From positions 21,520,157 through 21,584,156 of the forward strand of contig JARWKL010000016.1 of NCBI GenBank assembly GCA_029961685.1: a stretch of 64,000 nucleotides of DNA, in the 5' to 3' direction. The position numbers were made by a program, and so were the translations under genes. How positions within the stretch are numbered: position 1 is the first letter of the stretch; each line of letters starts with the position of its first letter. The stretch comes from Aristolochia californica. Taxonomy: Eukaryota; Streptophyta; Magnoliopsida; Piperales; Aristolochiaceae. The notes below the pieces were generated by a model, which made no database searches, had not been told where the DNA came from, and saw only the letters and a list, made by a program, of their open reading frames with translations. Below, in pieces: positions 22,465-33,859 of the stretch.

Positions 22465-23928
22465 GAAAATTTTGGGTTAAATAGCACGATTGCATTGTTC
22501 AAATATTAGTTGTTATGATAAATAAGGTTATTTTTTGTATTTAACAAAAAAAAAGTGATATAATATCCCAATATCCTGAAAAATAAATCAATAAATATTA
22601 ATTTTGTTGTTTAACATGTTCGTAGGTCACTTAAAAAATTTGGAGATGTATAGTCCTCTGAATCTGCCTTTGATATTCTGAAAAGTTGAATTTCTACAAC
22701 AATTGTTCGAATCATGTGCAAAGGTTTCGAATCCCTTCCTTCCAATGGTATGATGTTACCCGAATGGGGTCAAATCTACCCATAGGTCCTAAAATGTGAG
22801 TCTTCAGTATAGTATTCATATCCAAATTTTATTCCAATTTTTTTGTAACTAGGGTTCACATCCTTTTGTTCTTTTCTCTGCTTGCTTAGATTCACATCAT
22901 GCCACTTAGGTTTTAATCCACCCATGTAGGTTCGAATCTTCCCAATCCGTTTTACACTTTCCGATGGGTTCTATTCCTCACAATGGGTTCTACACCTCCC
23001 GGTGGGTTTATTCCTCTTCTTATTTCGAACTTTCTATTTCTTTGTACATGAGTCTCTTACTCTCTCTATCATAACAACGGTTCAAATTCATCCATATGGT
23101 AAATTCCTTTTGTTCTTTTTCACTATATACTCACTTCCTTTTTGTTCTCTTGTAAAAATGATTCTTCTTCCTCTTTTTTGTGCAAAGGGTGCGGCAAGAG
23201 CGGTTTGGATAATGAGCTTCTTAATGTGAGCTGTTTATTCTCTTTTGATATATGATATCATTTGGACCGTCTCTTGGCACTCGGAACGAATCTGCTATTG
23301 GAAATTTTCTTTTGGGCTTTATTGAGCTGCACAACACACTTTAACCTATATCATTAGGATTTGATTCTTTGTAGTTATTAAAATTATCTCAATGAGGATC
23401 TTGAGATTAACAATGATTTCATCTAATGTCTCTTTGTTCATCTTTATGTCGTAAGATTTTACGTCTATACCCTCATGTATCACTTATGCATAGGTGAAGC
23501 ATTTAAAATTGGGTTAAAAAAAATTTCGTACTTCAGCTATGAGCATAATCATGTTACAAGGGTCAATGATCACATGGCTTCTTTGTTAAGTTATTTATTT
23601 GCTGTCTTATATAAAAGTTGTTCAAAAGTTTCATATCCTTTGCTTGATTTTCCATTTTTACATACCTTTGTACTCATTTATCTGTTCAGATTTCTACTGA
23701 CCAGCAATGGTGAAACAGTGATCAAGATAGCAAAAGTTTCAACAAATTAAAACATTGGAAAAAGACCAATTACCTTCTCATTTTTCTCAATCCAAAAAAA
23801 TATATATTTATATATATAAGAACACATTATTACATAAGGCAAGCACTGCAGATCGATCCTTCAAGCCGATGTCTCCGCCGGGAAGAAGATGAGACAGGAT
23901 TTGAACGGATGAATCCAGCTAAGAGTAC
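22460..23928. other. Intergenic, no gene recognised
   Basis: AT-rich. Around 22720-23010, ggttc-aat-ctyccc-type phrases recur several times (imperfect short repeats). Nothing else is assignable. Confidence 0.5.
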
Positions 23929-24100
23929 TGCATCAGGTGACAGTTTCACTTTATTTTAACGATAAAAGCATTACAGATCTCGAGTCCACCCTTCCATTTT
24001 TCCCTTTATCCAACAAAGATGACTGCATCAGGTGGCAGTTTAAATTTTCTTTATATGAACCTCACAGATGTCGAGTCCACCCTTCCACTTTCCCCTCCAA
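23929..24100. repeat. Partial tandem duplication of a PP2 3' end
   Basis: About 75 bases at 23929-24002 (gcatcaggtgacagttt...gagtccacccttccatttt) match 24024-24100. The second copy spans the stop codon and last codons of PP2 locus 7, so the first copy is a duplicated 3' end lying in its downstream flank. Confidence 0.75.
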
Positions 24101-24921
24101 ATTTCATACATTCCGAAGATAACTTCGCCTTTCCCGTACGTCTCCGACTCTCCGATTGTAAACTCACATTTTTCTGGGATCGGGAACTGGTTGCCATCCT
24201 TTTCTTTATTGGGTATACTGCACTTGAACCAGCGGTACGGCTTGTCTCCCACCTTGGTCAGGAAGTAAACAGGGCTTGCACTCCACCCAAACGCGTCTGG
24301 CTTCAGCTTCACTTCGAATTGCACCTTGTAAGTCCCCGCTTTGTTCTTGAACTTATCGAACGGGATCTTTCCACTGACCTGCAGCCAGCACACTTGCAGC
24401 AACTCCACTACACTGCCAATGTCAAACCAGATTGAGACCCAGTAGTACTTTTGATGGATGAGTAATAAGCACAACATCTTTCTTACAGTAATATATAATA
24501 GTTAGGGTTCTTACTCTTTGTTCTTGGATATTTTCCAGTACCTAGGATCTCTTCCCCAGATAATATCAAGGTCATGTGGTGAAATAGTAAACTCTTTTTT
24601 TTCCTGTTTGAATAAATTCCCAAGACATCTCAGCTATAATATTGAAAACAATAATAATAAAAAAAAGCACAAATGTTAAAGAGTTGGTTTCGCGTTCTTT
24701 CTAAAATGAAAAATTGAAGCCAAGTGGTCATTAGATCTTTCACTATGATCCATGGGTTTTTCTAATGGTATTTTAAAAATGGTTCTTCACATCCATTCTA
24801 AAATGACTACGCTAAGTAAAAATTAATAGCAACAAGATCTTTGTAACGGAGAATCTATGTAAGAGCAGCTTACATCTGACCACTTGAGAGAGTCAAGGGA
24901 ACCTGTCCAGTGGGAACCCAT
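24040..24921 (-). CDS. Phloem protein 2-like lectin (PP2 locus 7), intact, divergent
   Basis: A complete three-exon PP2/Nictaba gene, the most divergent of the cluster. Exon 1 (24921-24874) encodes 16 residues, MGSHWTGSLDSLKWSD. Exon 2 (about 24603-24517) begins EKKEFTISPHDLDII and contains WGRDPRYWKI. Exon 3 (24412-24040) holds the core: VVELLQVCWLQVSGK, YKVQFEVKLKPDAFGWSASP, QFPIPEKCEF and GKWKGGLDICEVHIKKI. Junction phases (0 and 2) match the other loci. The W-G-R-D variant replaces W-G-N-D, and the core is rich in Lys and Cys. A minus-strand TATA box (tataaaat) lies at about 24991-24999. The sequence resembles locus 1 more than loci 2-6. It shows no secretion signal. Confidence 0.88.
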
Positions 24922-24990
24922 AACGAAACAAGAGTTTCTTCAACGTATGCCTCTTTCACGATGCTGTCATCTGCTCAGGTTGATCCCCCT

Positions 24991-24999
24991 ATTTTATAG
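24991..24999 (-). promoter_or_regulatory. TATA box of PP2 locus 7
   Basis: Minus-strand ctataaaat, about 70 bases before the start at 24921. Confidence 0.65.
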
Positions 25000-26869
25000 A
25001 GAGAGATAAAGATGCTAGAGAAGGAAAAAGGTTACGTGCTTGTGCAGAGGGAATAAAAATTGACGGAAAGAAATCTCTTTCGATAACATACGAATAAAGG
25101 GATGTCAAGCTTTTTCTACATAGTGGGGTGATTACGTGCAGATGGTTAGATTCTTGTTTCCGGTGAAGGCCGCCCCAGAAGTCCCTGCAAATGGACAAGG
25201 AAAGGATAAGTTTTTCTATCGTGATGGATGAGGATCGGCTGAATACGGAAACCAGATTTAATTTTATTCCCATGTTCACTATTCGAGCTTGTAAAAGGGT
25301 AAGGAATGGACATTGGTTGGGTGAAGAGTGGAGCCAACCCTCTATTTCGAAAAGGATTGGGTTTCTCTCTCAGTCCCCTTACGCAGAGATAGAGGGAGGG
25401 CAAAAAATCTATAAAGATATGGGGTGAAGAAAAAATGTGATTATGAAAAAATAGAACCATGATCCACTCAAACGTGGGCATAGATCAAAGCTCAATCAAA
25501 GGTGAGGAAGTAGCCGATTGTACAAGACCACCATTGAAATCAAATATGATGAGAAGACCACCTTAAGCACTAATTAAGTAGGAAAAGAAAAGAAAAGAAA
25601 CCTCTCTTCTTTTCTCTCACCTTTCTGTGTTCCAAACACAACCTATGGGTATGGCACAATACAAAGGAAGTGGGCATATTGATTCTGCTTTGCTACCAAG
25701 CAAAGAGTAGATTAAGCACAAATTGAATACTCCGATACCCAATTAGCAAAATCAATCCCAAAGTTTTCCTCCTTGTACAACGCTTTTGAGATTCTTCAAC
25801 CAAGACTGCATCAAATGCAAGCCTAGGTACCACAATTGATGAAGTAGACCCGCAAGAGGGCCAAATAACTTGGAATTGGGAGGGGATGGGTGAGGTTGGA
25901 CTGATTCCTATTGCCATGATTTGCCATGAGTCCAGCTTCCAAACTCCACAAAATTGATCTGACTCAGCCATCTTGCATGGCTTTCACCAGTATTAATTGA
26001 GTCCCAAATCTGGATTACCATACTTTGATGCAAACAGCAAGTATGTGATTCGACTCTCTTAAACATAAGCAACTAGTGTATAAATTATATATATAGATCC
26101 AATTAACTAATAAATCAGTATTTGCTCGACCTAAGTATAGTGCATGATTATGAATATGGGTCAATTGATTGTAGGGTGGTAGTGCCACAACCCTCCTTGG
26201 TCCACTCCCCTACCAAAGGCAAGAGAGGTGGGAGGGTAGTGGTGACTTACTAGAGTTTGGCTCAGTTACTTAAACGAGCACAAACCGTTGTTCAAACTTG
26301 ATTCAAAATGTTTTCGAATCGAGCTGGGGTTGAGCTATTCGTGAATCGGCTTGGTTTGATTCCACCCCTATCTACACCCTCATTCGAAGGGACAAATGTT
26401 GAGGGTGAAAACATTGGCCCCCTTTGACTGTTAACAAGGGAAAGGAGACCATTTTCCTATTTTGTTCTTGTGATGGGTCATTTCAAGGAGGTGCATTACC
26501 CCTCTTTGTAAATCCCTCATTTACAAAGAGGAAGGGGGAGGTGTGGTCACTCGTCCCCCAACTTACTAGTGCCAAGGGAATGGAAGTCTCCACCCTTCCT
26601 GTCATCTCCAGTAGAGGCCTCCTCCCTACTGGTGCCCAAAGAAAGGGGACCCATTTACATTCTTGCTTTTACTACCCTAACTAGTTATTGAAAAATATGA
26701 ACCTAGATAAGCTTCAGTTGATCCTATTTTAGTTCTAAAAAACTGACTGATCCCCCCAAGTATATACTCGCTCAGACTTAAAAAACACACTCTAATCAAA
26801 CAGTCTAATTCAACTTTCCCCATTTGATCGCAAGTTTTAAATTATTTTGATACACATTATGATAAGCCA
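25000..26869. other. Intergenic, no gene recognised
   Basis: Open frames on both strands are short and mutually overlapping, with no domain signatures. It ends at the CATTA target site of the gypsy element. Confidence 0.55.
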
Positions 26870-27280
26870 CGGCATTCAGCTAGAAGTTTCCAACCAAATC
26901 CCAAATATTTGGGATGAGGTTGACGGGAGATGCAAAGAACGTAACGACGTAGTGGCATGCATGCATGCATGGACTGGGTCTTAGTAGTTGGAGTAATTTA
27001 ACTTTGATGTTATCCTTATGTTGAATTTTATTTCGGTTGTACATGGAGTCCATTTCCATTATCTCATTTGTTAGTCGTCGGTTACTGGTAGTGGCCTTAG
27101 GATGTTCCTCTGTTTTCGTCTTACTTTGTTTTTCAGTTTCATGCATATGGTATGTTATTTAAGCAACCGTGGATTATCAATGAAAGGAGGAGAAAATAAT
27201 TTTAGTTAAACAGTGGTACAACCTCACCCCGAAGAGCATATTTTCGTGAGTATTTCAATTCTCATTACATGGACCTAACA
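26870..27280 (+). repeat. 5' LTR of the gypsy element
   Basis: 411 bp, starting TGATAAGCCACG and ending GGACCTAACA. It includes a catgcatgcatgcatg run at about 26957-26972. Confidence 0.92.
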
Positions 27281-27302
27281 TTGGTATCAGAGCAGGTTTC
27301 TA

Positions 27303-27935
27303 ATGGGAACTAACAAGGAGCGTATCGAGCACTTAGAATTTGGACTCGGTGTAGTTCAGGAAGGACTGCAGCGAATGGAGGAAACTCTCAATCGACTTTC
27401 AAGTTTGTTGATCGCAAATCAGGAGAATCCCAACCATGGCAACCATCACCGAAAAGGCTACGATGGGGGTTGACTAATCATCTCCTCCAAAATGGGGAAG
27501 TTGGAATTCCCACGATTTTCAGTGGATAACCCAACCGAATGGTTCAGTTGGGTGGGACACTTCTTTGAATACCTGGGCACTACAGAGAACCAAAAGGTTC
27601 CCATGACTGCTTACCACCTTGAAGGGTAAACCAACCAATGGTGGCAGTGGCTTCGCAGGACGTTACAAGAAGGACTTGTGATCTCTTGGGAAAAATTTGA
27701 AGAGGAATTATGGGCTCGCTTCGGACCATCGGGATGTGAAGATTTTGATGAAGCTTTCTCACGGATTAGGCAACTGGAAACATTGAGAGACTATCAACGT
27801 GAATTCAAGAAGCTCGGCAACAAGGTGCGTGGATGGACGCAAAGGGCGTTGGTAGGAACTTTCATGGGAAGTTTGAAGGCTGAGATTTTGGTCGGGACAC
27901 GATGTTTAAATCGCAATCCCTCAAGAGACTATTAA
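27303..27935 (+). pseudogene. gypsy gag, interrupted
   Basis: The frame starts at the ATG at 27303 and contains gag signatures in order: KLEFPRFSVDNPTEWFSW, an AYHLEG/QWWQW segment and a FEEELWARFGPS segment. In-frame stops occur at 27471-27473 (TGA) and 27627-27629 (TAA) before the end at 27935. Gag would form the particle that packages the element RNA; this copy is broken. Confidence 0.85.
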
Positions 27936-28077
27936 TTTAACACGAATGTGAGACGAGCAGCTTTCACGGCAGCAACGGTTCACGCGAATTCCACCCACAA
28001 GAACTCTAGCTCTTCCATACACCACCCGTGTTACCTCTTCTACCCTTGTTCAAATTGAACACTTAACATGGGAAGAT

Positions 28078-28404
28078 ATGCAAAAGAGAAGGGCTCAAGG
28101 TCTTTGCTTTGACTGCAATGAACGCTTCATAGCTGGGCATAGGTGTCAAAAACCACAACTATTACTCTTGGAGAGGCATGCTGGTAATGTGGTATGCGAA
28201 GAAATTACTGACCAAAAGACGTTGAACAAAGACCATGGTGGAGACACAGGGGAAGTACAGGAACCTAGATTAGAACCCGAAATCACGTTGCATGCATTAA
28301 CGGGATGGACTAGTCCAAAAACCATGCGCATAACAACAAGAATGGGCCCCCACGAAGTGGTGGTTTTGGTTGACAGTGGGTCGACACACAATTTCATCAG
28401 CTAG
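28078..28404 (+). pseudogene. gypsy nucleocapsid knuckle and protease fragment
   Basis: Contains a CFDCNERFIAGHRC zinc knuckle (C-x2-C-x-EFx-GHxC style) and, near the end, the aspartic protease active-site motif VVVLVDSGSTHNFIS. A TAG stop follows directly at 28402-28404, within the protease domain. Confidence 0.85.
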
Positions 28405-28859
28405 CATCTGGCATACTTACTCAAGTTGCCAGTCGTTCCTACGGAAGCATTTTCTGTCCAGGTGGGCAATGGAGAGATATTAAAGTGTCAAGGGTATTAT
28501 GATAAGGTACGAGTGAAGTTACAGGGCACCGAGTCTTACGTCACCTTTTTTTCTTCTTTGCCTCTAACAGACCTTGACCTTGTACTAAGTGTGTAATGCC
28601 TTGAAATGCTTGGTCCCGTGGTTTATAATTGGAAACAATTGACCATGGATTTTATTTGGGACAATCAAAATCGAAGGCTACAAGGTGTGGACGTTCAAGC
28701 AATTCAGGTTGCTTCACCCGAAGAATTCACGAAGGAGCTTCGCCAAGGCCATGCATAGTTTGTAGTATACGTTCAACCAGCCTTGGGCAAAGCGTCACAT
28801 GGTGCGCCACCTGATGATCAATAGAAAGATATGTAGAGGATGTTGAAAGAATATGCAGA

Positions 28860-30260
28860 TGTATTCCAAGAGCTCTCAAGTCTACCGCTTGTGCGCGATG
28901 TAGAACATTGCTTTACGCTCAAGGAGGGGACTGAGCCAATTAATGTTTGCCCGTATCGATATGCCCATTTCTAGAGGGCATAAATCAAAAAACAAGTACA
29001 GGAGATGCTGAATTCCAGCCTCATTCGATCGACCACCAGTCCGTTTTCATCACAAGTATTATTGGTGAAGAAAAAGAACGGAAGTTGGCGATTTTGCACA
29101 AACTACCGCGCACTCAATACAGCCACCATCAAGGACTGGTTTCCCATTCTGACAGTAGACGACATGTTGGATAAATTACACGATGCATCCTACTTTACAA
29201 AGCTTGATCTAAGGGTCGGATATCACCAAGTAAGAGTAAATTCTTTCGACATACTCAAAACTGTTTTTCGTACTAACAACGGTCATTACGAATATTTAGT
29301 GATATCTTTTGGCCTTTGTAATGCACCCTCTACATTCCAAGACATCATGAACTCTAAATTTCGACCTTATCTTCGAAAATTTATTTTGGTTTTTTCAATG
29401 ATATTCTCGTATATGCTACTTGGGATGGGCACATGGTGTATGTTAAACAAACCTTGGAGATTTTGAGGTAGCATCAATTTTTTGCCAAGGCCAACAAGTG
29501 TGCATTCGGCCAACGGGAGTTAGAATATTTGGGGCACATTCTTACTCCTCGAGTGAAGGTTAATAATCACAAAATTACAGTCATAATGGCATGGCCCCAA
29601 CCGACTAATATTTCTAAATTACATGGTTTTTTAGGCTTGATAGGATATTACAGAAATTTTTTTCACAATTATGGCATCATCACTCGACCCCTTACCAACC
29701 TCCTCAAGAAAGGGCAGTTCGGATGGAACGAAGAAGTTGGAGTAGCCTTTGTGACTCTTAAGAAAGCAATGATCACTACACCTGTTTTCACGATGCCCAA
29801 TTTCAATGAGTCCTTCACCATAGAAACAGACGTTGTAGGGGAAGGAATAGGCGCAATCTTAACTCAACAAGGCAAACCCGTTGCTTTTATGAGCCGTGCG
29901 CTAGGAGTTACAAAAAAATTGTGGTCAACTTATGCAAAAGAAATGCTTGCAAGTGTGGAGGCTATACACGTATGGCGACCGTATTTATTGGGAAGGAAGT
30001 TCTTCATCCAAACTGATCAATGCAGCTTAAAAAAATTTTGGAACAACGTTTGGCAACATCGGAGCAGCAAAAATTGGTAGCCAAATTGCTAGGCTACAAT
30101 TACGAGATCACTTATCGCCCAGGGCATGAAAATTCAGCAGTGGACACCCTCTTACGTAAGCCCAACAGTCCAGTCCTTCATCACCTCCATGTACCTACCG
30201 TAACCATGTGGGATGACATTCGGAAGGCATACGCAGGAGATTCATACATTCAGTAAGTCA
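28860..30260 (+). pseudogene. gypsy reverse transcriptase and RNase H, frameshifted
   Basis: RT motifs include [34 protein letters not shown] and [16 protein letters not shown]. At about 29390-29410 the catalytic box is damaged: one T seems to be missing from a T-run, and in the alternative frame it reads F-N-D, so the first catalytic Asp is Asn. RNase H follows (FTIETDVVGEGIGAILTQQG, AFMSRAL, FFIQTDQ) with another frame change near 30020. The product cannot be active. Confidence 0.85.
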
Positions 30261-30359
30261 CCCAGTAGGCCAAGACTCAAACCGAAGGGCCTTATACATA
30301 ACGACAAGGTTATTCTACTTCAAAGGCAGGGTACTCATTCCTTCCCAAGGGGTGATACG

Positions 30360-31709
30360 GAAAAAGCTGCTACATGAGGCTCACGACACAAAAATAGGGA
30401 GGCATTCAGGAGAGTTGCGGACGTTGAAGCGGTTGGCTCAACAGTTTTATTGGCCTAAAATGTATCAAGAAGTCCACGACTACATCCAGCACTATGAAGT
30501 ATGCTAAAAGATGAAATCTGAAACACTCTCACCTGTTGGTCTTCTCCAACCGTTGCCCATTCCGTGCCAAGTATGGGACTGCCTACTTCATTGAAGGACT
30601 GCCCACTTCCAACGTCAAGGACACAATTTTAGTAGTAGTGGACAGGTTAAGTAAATTTGCACATTTTCTAACCTTAACTCATCCATTTACTGCTAGAGGT
30701 GTAACTGAAAAATTTGTGGAAGGAATTGTCAAATTGCATGGCTTGCCAAAATCCATCATCAGTAACCGCGATCCAATCTTTATGAGCAGGTTTTGGCAAG
30801 AATTATTTCAAATGTCCAGCACCAAGTTACAACTTAGCTCCGCCTATCATCAGCAAACCGACGGCCAAACAGAAGTGGTCAACCGCTGTGAGGAGCAGTA
30901 TCTTCGGTGCTTTGTGCATCAATGGTCGCGCAAGTGGAGTGCCTATCTTCCTTGGACCAAGTTACGGTATAATACGACGTACAATGCTTCAACGGGAATG
31001 ACTCCATTCCAGGTGTTATACGGGCATCCGCCCCCCTCATTCCCACCTTACAATAACTGTTTCTCTTCCGTCAACGAAGTGGATGAGCAATTGATAACTA
31101 GAGATGCAATACTACGACAGCTCAAAGCCAATTTTGGAAGCCTCCAGCAATCGCATGAAGCAAACAGCCGATCAGAAGAGAAGAGATGTCACATTCAAAG
31201 TAGGTGAGATGGTGTTTCTCAAGTTGCATCCTTATCGGCAACAATCAGTTTTTAAACGTGCCCATCAAAAGCTTACCAGTCGATTTTTTGGGTCGTATCC
31301 TGTGATACAAAAAATTGGAGTCGTTGCTTACAAACTACAGCTGCCAACGGGAGCCCGCATTCACCCAATTTTTCACATTTCTCTCTTAAAGAAATTTATT
31401 GGCGAACGTACACTGTCCTCTACTGACTTGCCGCCCATAACTGATGAAGGAGAGGTCGTCCTTGCGCCCCAACACATTATGGATACTCGTTGGGTCAAAA
31501 AAGGCAAGAAGTTTGAAGAAGAACATTTGGTTCACTGGAAACATCTACCAGCAGAAGAGGCCACATGGGAGACGCACCAGACATTGCTTGAGCAATTTCC
31601 AAATCTAGACCTTGCGGACAAGCATCTACCCAGTGGGGGTAGTATTGATAAGCCACGACATTCAGTTAGAAGTTTCCAACCAAATCCCAAATATTTGGGA
31701 GGAGGTTGA
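30360..31709 (+). pseudogene. gypsy integrase with chromodomain, interrupted
   Basis: The zinc-binding H-H-C-C region (30380-30510) has a substitution near the second His and a stop by the last Cys. The core carries TILVVVDRLSKFAHF, LPKSIISNRDPIF and SSAYHQQTDGQTEVVNR. A frame change near 31110-31200 leads to the C-terminal part (GEMVFLKLHPYRQ, HPIFHISLLKKF). The chromodomain (about 31450-31610) reads HIMDTRWVKKG and HLVHWKHLPAEEATWE. Chromodomains of this kind are thought to direct insertion to heterochromatin. Confidence 0.85.
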
Positions 31710-32074
31710 CGGGAGACGCAAAGAAAGTAACGACGTAGTGGCATGCATGCGTACATGGATTGGGTCTTAGCAACGTGTATGGACTGGGTCGTAGCAGTTG
31801 GAGTAATTTAAGCTTGATGTTATCCTTCTGTTGCATTTTATTTCGGTAGTATGTGGAGTCTATTTTCATTATCTCATTTGTTAGGCGTTGATTATTGGTA
31901 AATGACCTTAGGATGCTTATTCTGTTTTTCAGTTTCATGCATATAGTCTGCTATTTTAGCAGTCTGTGGATTATCAATGAAAGGAAGGAAAAAATTATTT
32001 CAGCTAAACTGTGGTACATCCTCTCACTCGAAGAGGATATTTCCGTGAGTATTTAAATTCTCACGGACCTAACA
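31646..32074 (+). repeat. 3' LTR of the gypsy element
   Basis: 429 bp with the same ends as the 5' LTR. It carries an extra short internal duplication (tggattgggtc / tggactgggtc, 31757-31790) not seen in the 5' copy. Confidence 0.92.
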
Positions 32075-33261
32075 CATTATGGTGCCATCATTCTTGAACC
32101 GAAATTGCCACTGAAATATTGAATGTCTCCCAGCTAATAAAAAACGATAATGTGAGCTGCAAATCTGCCTTTCTCTCGCCTTATCTTAGCCTCTTGCATT
32201 CATGGCAGCATGGGCGGCACAGCACGCCTGATTCTTCCTCTCCCACTCTGTGGAAAGAAAATGGCCCATCCACAGTCCAGGTAATGGCCCATCCACACTC
32301 CAGCGCGCGGAACACGAGAAACCGAAAAGCCCTGGGATTCCCCCCTGCATTAACGAAGCGAAAACTAGAAACCGAAAAGCCACCAAAAATCTTTCCCAGT
32401 GCCGTGGTTAATTCTGGACTTAATCAGCTTCTATGAGCTTCCTGATCTCTTCCGACGATTGGGTCGGGATGTAGGTAATCTGATCCGGCAGTTCTTCAAT
32501 CTCCATGGTGTGTTCTTGAGACCCACAAATTTAAATTCCGGGTATTTGTAGCAGGCAAGCAGCAGTTCCGTGTTATCAGTATGATACATAACAAATTTGT
32601 TTCCCAAAAGCAGTTCCGTGTTCTCTGGGCGTGCGATTTACATTTCATGGCGATGGGGGAAGAACAGAAGAAGTAAGGGAGAAGGAAAACGGTTTCTTTG
32701 TTTGGCGAGAAGGACGACTGTTGGGAAATACAACTGAAATACAACTGAAAGACCGTTTAATCTGTCAATAAAACCCAGAAATTCAAAAATTGAGTTACGT
32801 AGTGGAGAGTTGAAAGGGAGAGGGACGACGGTACTTCCAACCTACTCTGCGGAAGAGGATAAAAGATCTTGCTTTGAAGACAGGGAATTTCCTCCCCAAC
32901 GGCCCACACAGAATCATGGAATTCACATCTGCAGCGTTTCTCTTTTCTTCCACTCAAAAAAACAGTGGGAATAAAGGGGAAAAGGAGCTCCTGAGTCCAA
33001 AACTGCCGGTGAACGAATCCCAGTATCTCACTCTGTCTGCCCAGAAAAATTCAGAAAGAAAAAAAAGCAGTAATGGAACTGCTTTGTGTATGTTCTTTTA
33101 ATTTCCATCAACTAAACTTTGTTTACAGATGACAGGAACCTCCTGAAAACCGAAACCCCTTGTTACCTTCTCTGAAACTATTTACAAAACCCTCTAGCCA
33201 AAAAAAAAAAAAAAAAAAACAGATTTAATAAAACAAAAACGAAAAAGCAAGAAGAACGAGC
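32075..33261. other. Spacer between gypsy element and SAUR gene
   Basis: No gene is established. A 28-codon open frame on the minus strand (32506-32420, beginning MEIEELPDQ) looks protein-like but stands alone. The last 150 bases are the 3' flank of the SAUR gene and include an A-run (33200-33218). Confidence 0.5.
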
Positions 33262-33678
33262 TCAAACGAATTCCTCCGGGAAGAATAATCGCACGATCTC
33301 CAGATCCTCCTCAACCCCATCAAACCTCCTATCATTCAAAATCTCCAAAACTCTCTCGAAGACAAACACCGCACAAGGAATCCTCAACACCCCCTGCTGC
33401 TCGTACCCGTACTCCTGCGCCGACTTCTTCAGCAGCTCCACGAACACGGGACGGTTCAACAACTCCGCGCTAACAATAAACCGCTCCATCTCCTCCCCGA
33501 TGTACACCGGCACATGCCCCTGCGGCACCGCCCCGACACGAGACCCCCCGGATCGCCTCCCCCTCGACCATTTCAGGTCCGATCTCCGCGACTTGGACGA
33601 GGTAGTCGAATCCGACCGTAACAGAAAATAGCTCGACGAGTCCGCAACTCTGGAGAATCTCCGGATCAGCTGCTTCAT
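33262..33678 (-). CDS. SAUR-family auxin-responsive protein
   Basis: A single-exon gene of 138 codons. I placed the start at the ATG at 33678 (MKQLIRRFSRVADSSSYFLL), since the frame continues upstream only to a GTG and family members begin this way. The SAUR core is complete: PQGHVPVYIGEEMERFIVSA, ELLNRPVFVELLKKSAQEYG, QQGVLRIPCAVFVFERVLEIL and an FFPEEF end. The N-terminus of about 50 residues is basic and Ser/Arg-rich. The MKQLIRR start and EEMERFIVSAELLN wording place it near the Arabidopsis SAUR41/71/72 group. Members bind and inhibit PP2C.D phosphatases, which keeps plasma-membrane H+-ATPases active and promotes cell expansion. A weak TATA-like string lies near 33843-33852 on the minus strand. 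The gene has higher GC than its surroundings. Confidence 0.93.
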   Translation of the reverse strand: MKQLIRRFSRVADSSSYFLLRSDSTTSSKSRRSDLKWSRGRRSGGSRVGAVPQGHVPVYIGEEMERFIVSAELLNRPVFVELLKKSAQEYGYEQQGVLRIPCAVFVFERVLEILNDRRFDGVEEDLEIVRLFFPEEFV

Positions 33679-33859
33679 CTCTCCACACCAACCCAGACCT
33701 CGAAAGGCAGCAAAAAAAAAAAGGCCAAAATAAGAGGAGCGATAGATCGATCGAGAGGGAGATGGCGAAAGAGAGAGGAAGGAAGAAATAGCTAGGGAGG
33801 GACGAAGATGGGGAGGCGTGGTGGGCATGGTCTCCGAAAGCGATATAAATAAGTTAATT

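Larger units (their letters stand above)
26870..32074 (+). mobile_element. Full-length, inactive Ty3/gypsy chromovirus-type retrotransposon
   Basis: About 5.2 kb with two LTRs (26870-27280 and 31646-32074), a primer site TGGTATCAGAGC (tRNA-Met type) at 27282-27293, a purine tract before the 3' LTR, and a perfect 5-bp duplication CATTA at 26865-26869 and 32075-32079. Domain order is gag, CCHC knuckle, protease, RT, RNase H, integrase, chromodomain. Integrase after RT places it in Ty3/gypsy, and the C-terminal chromodomain marks it as a chromovirus. Stops and frameshifts in every region show it cannot move by itself. LTRs differ by many substitutions and small indels, so the insertion is old. 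Confidence 0.95.

Noticed and set aside
26954..26972. catgcatgcatgcatg palindromic run as a regulatory RY element
   Set aside because: It lies within the gypsy LTR and is partly absent from the other LTR, so it is more simply an element-internal repeat.
32420..32506. 28-codon frame beginning MEIEELPDQ
   Set aside because: Protein-like wording and an ATG, but no neighbouring exon, homologue or splice partner that I could find.
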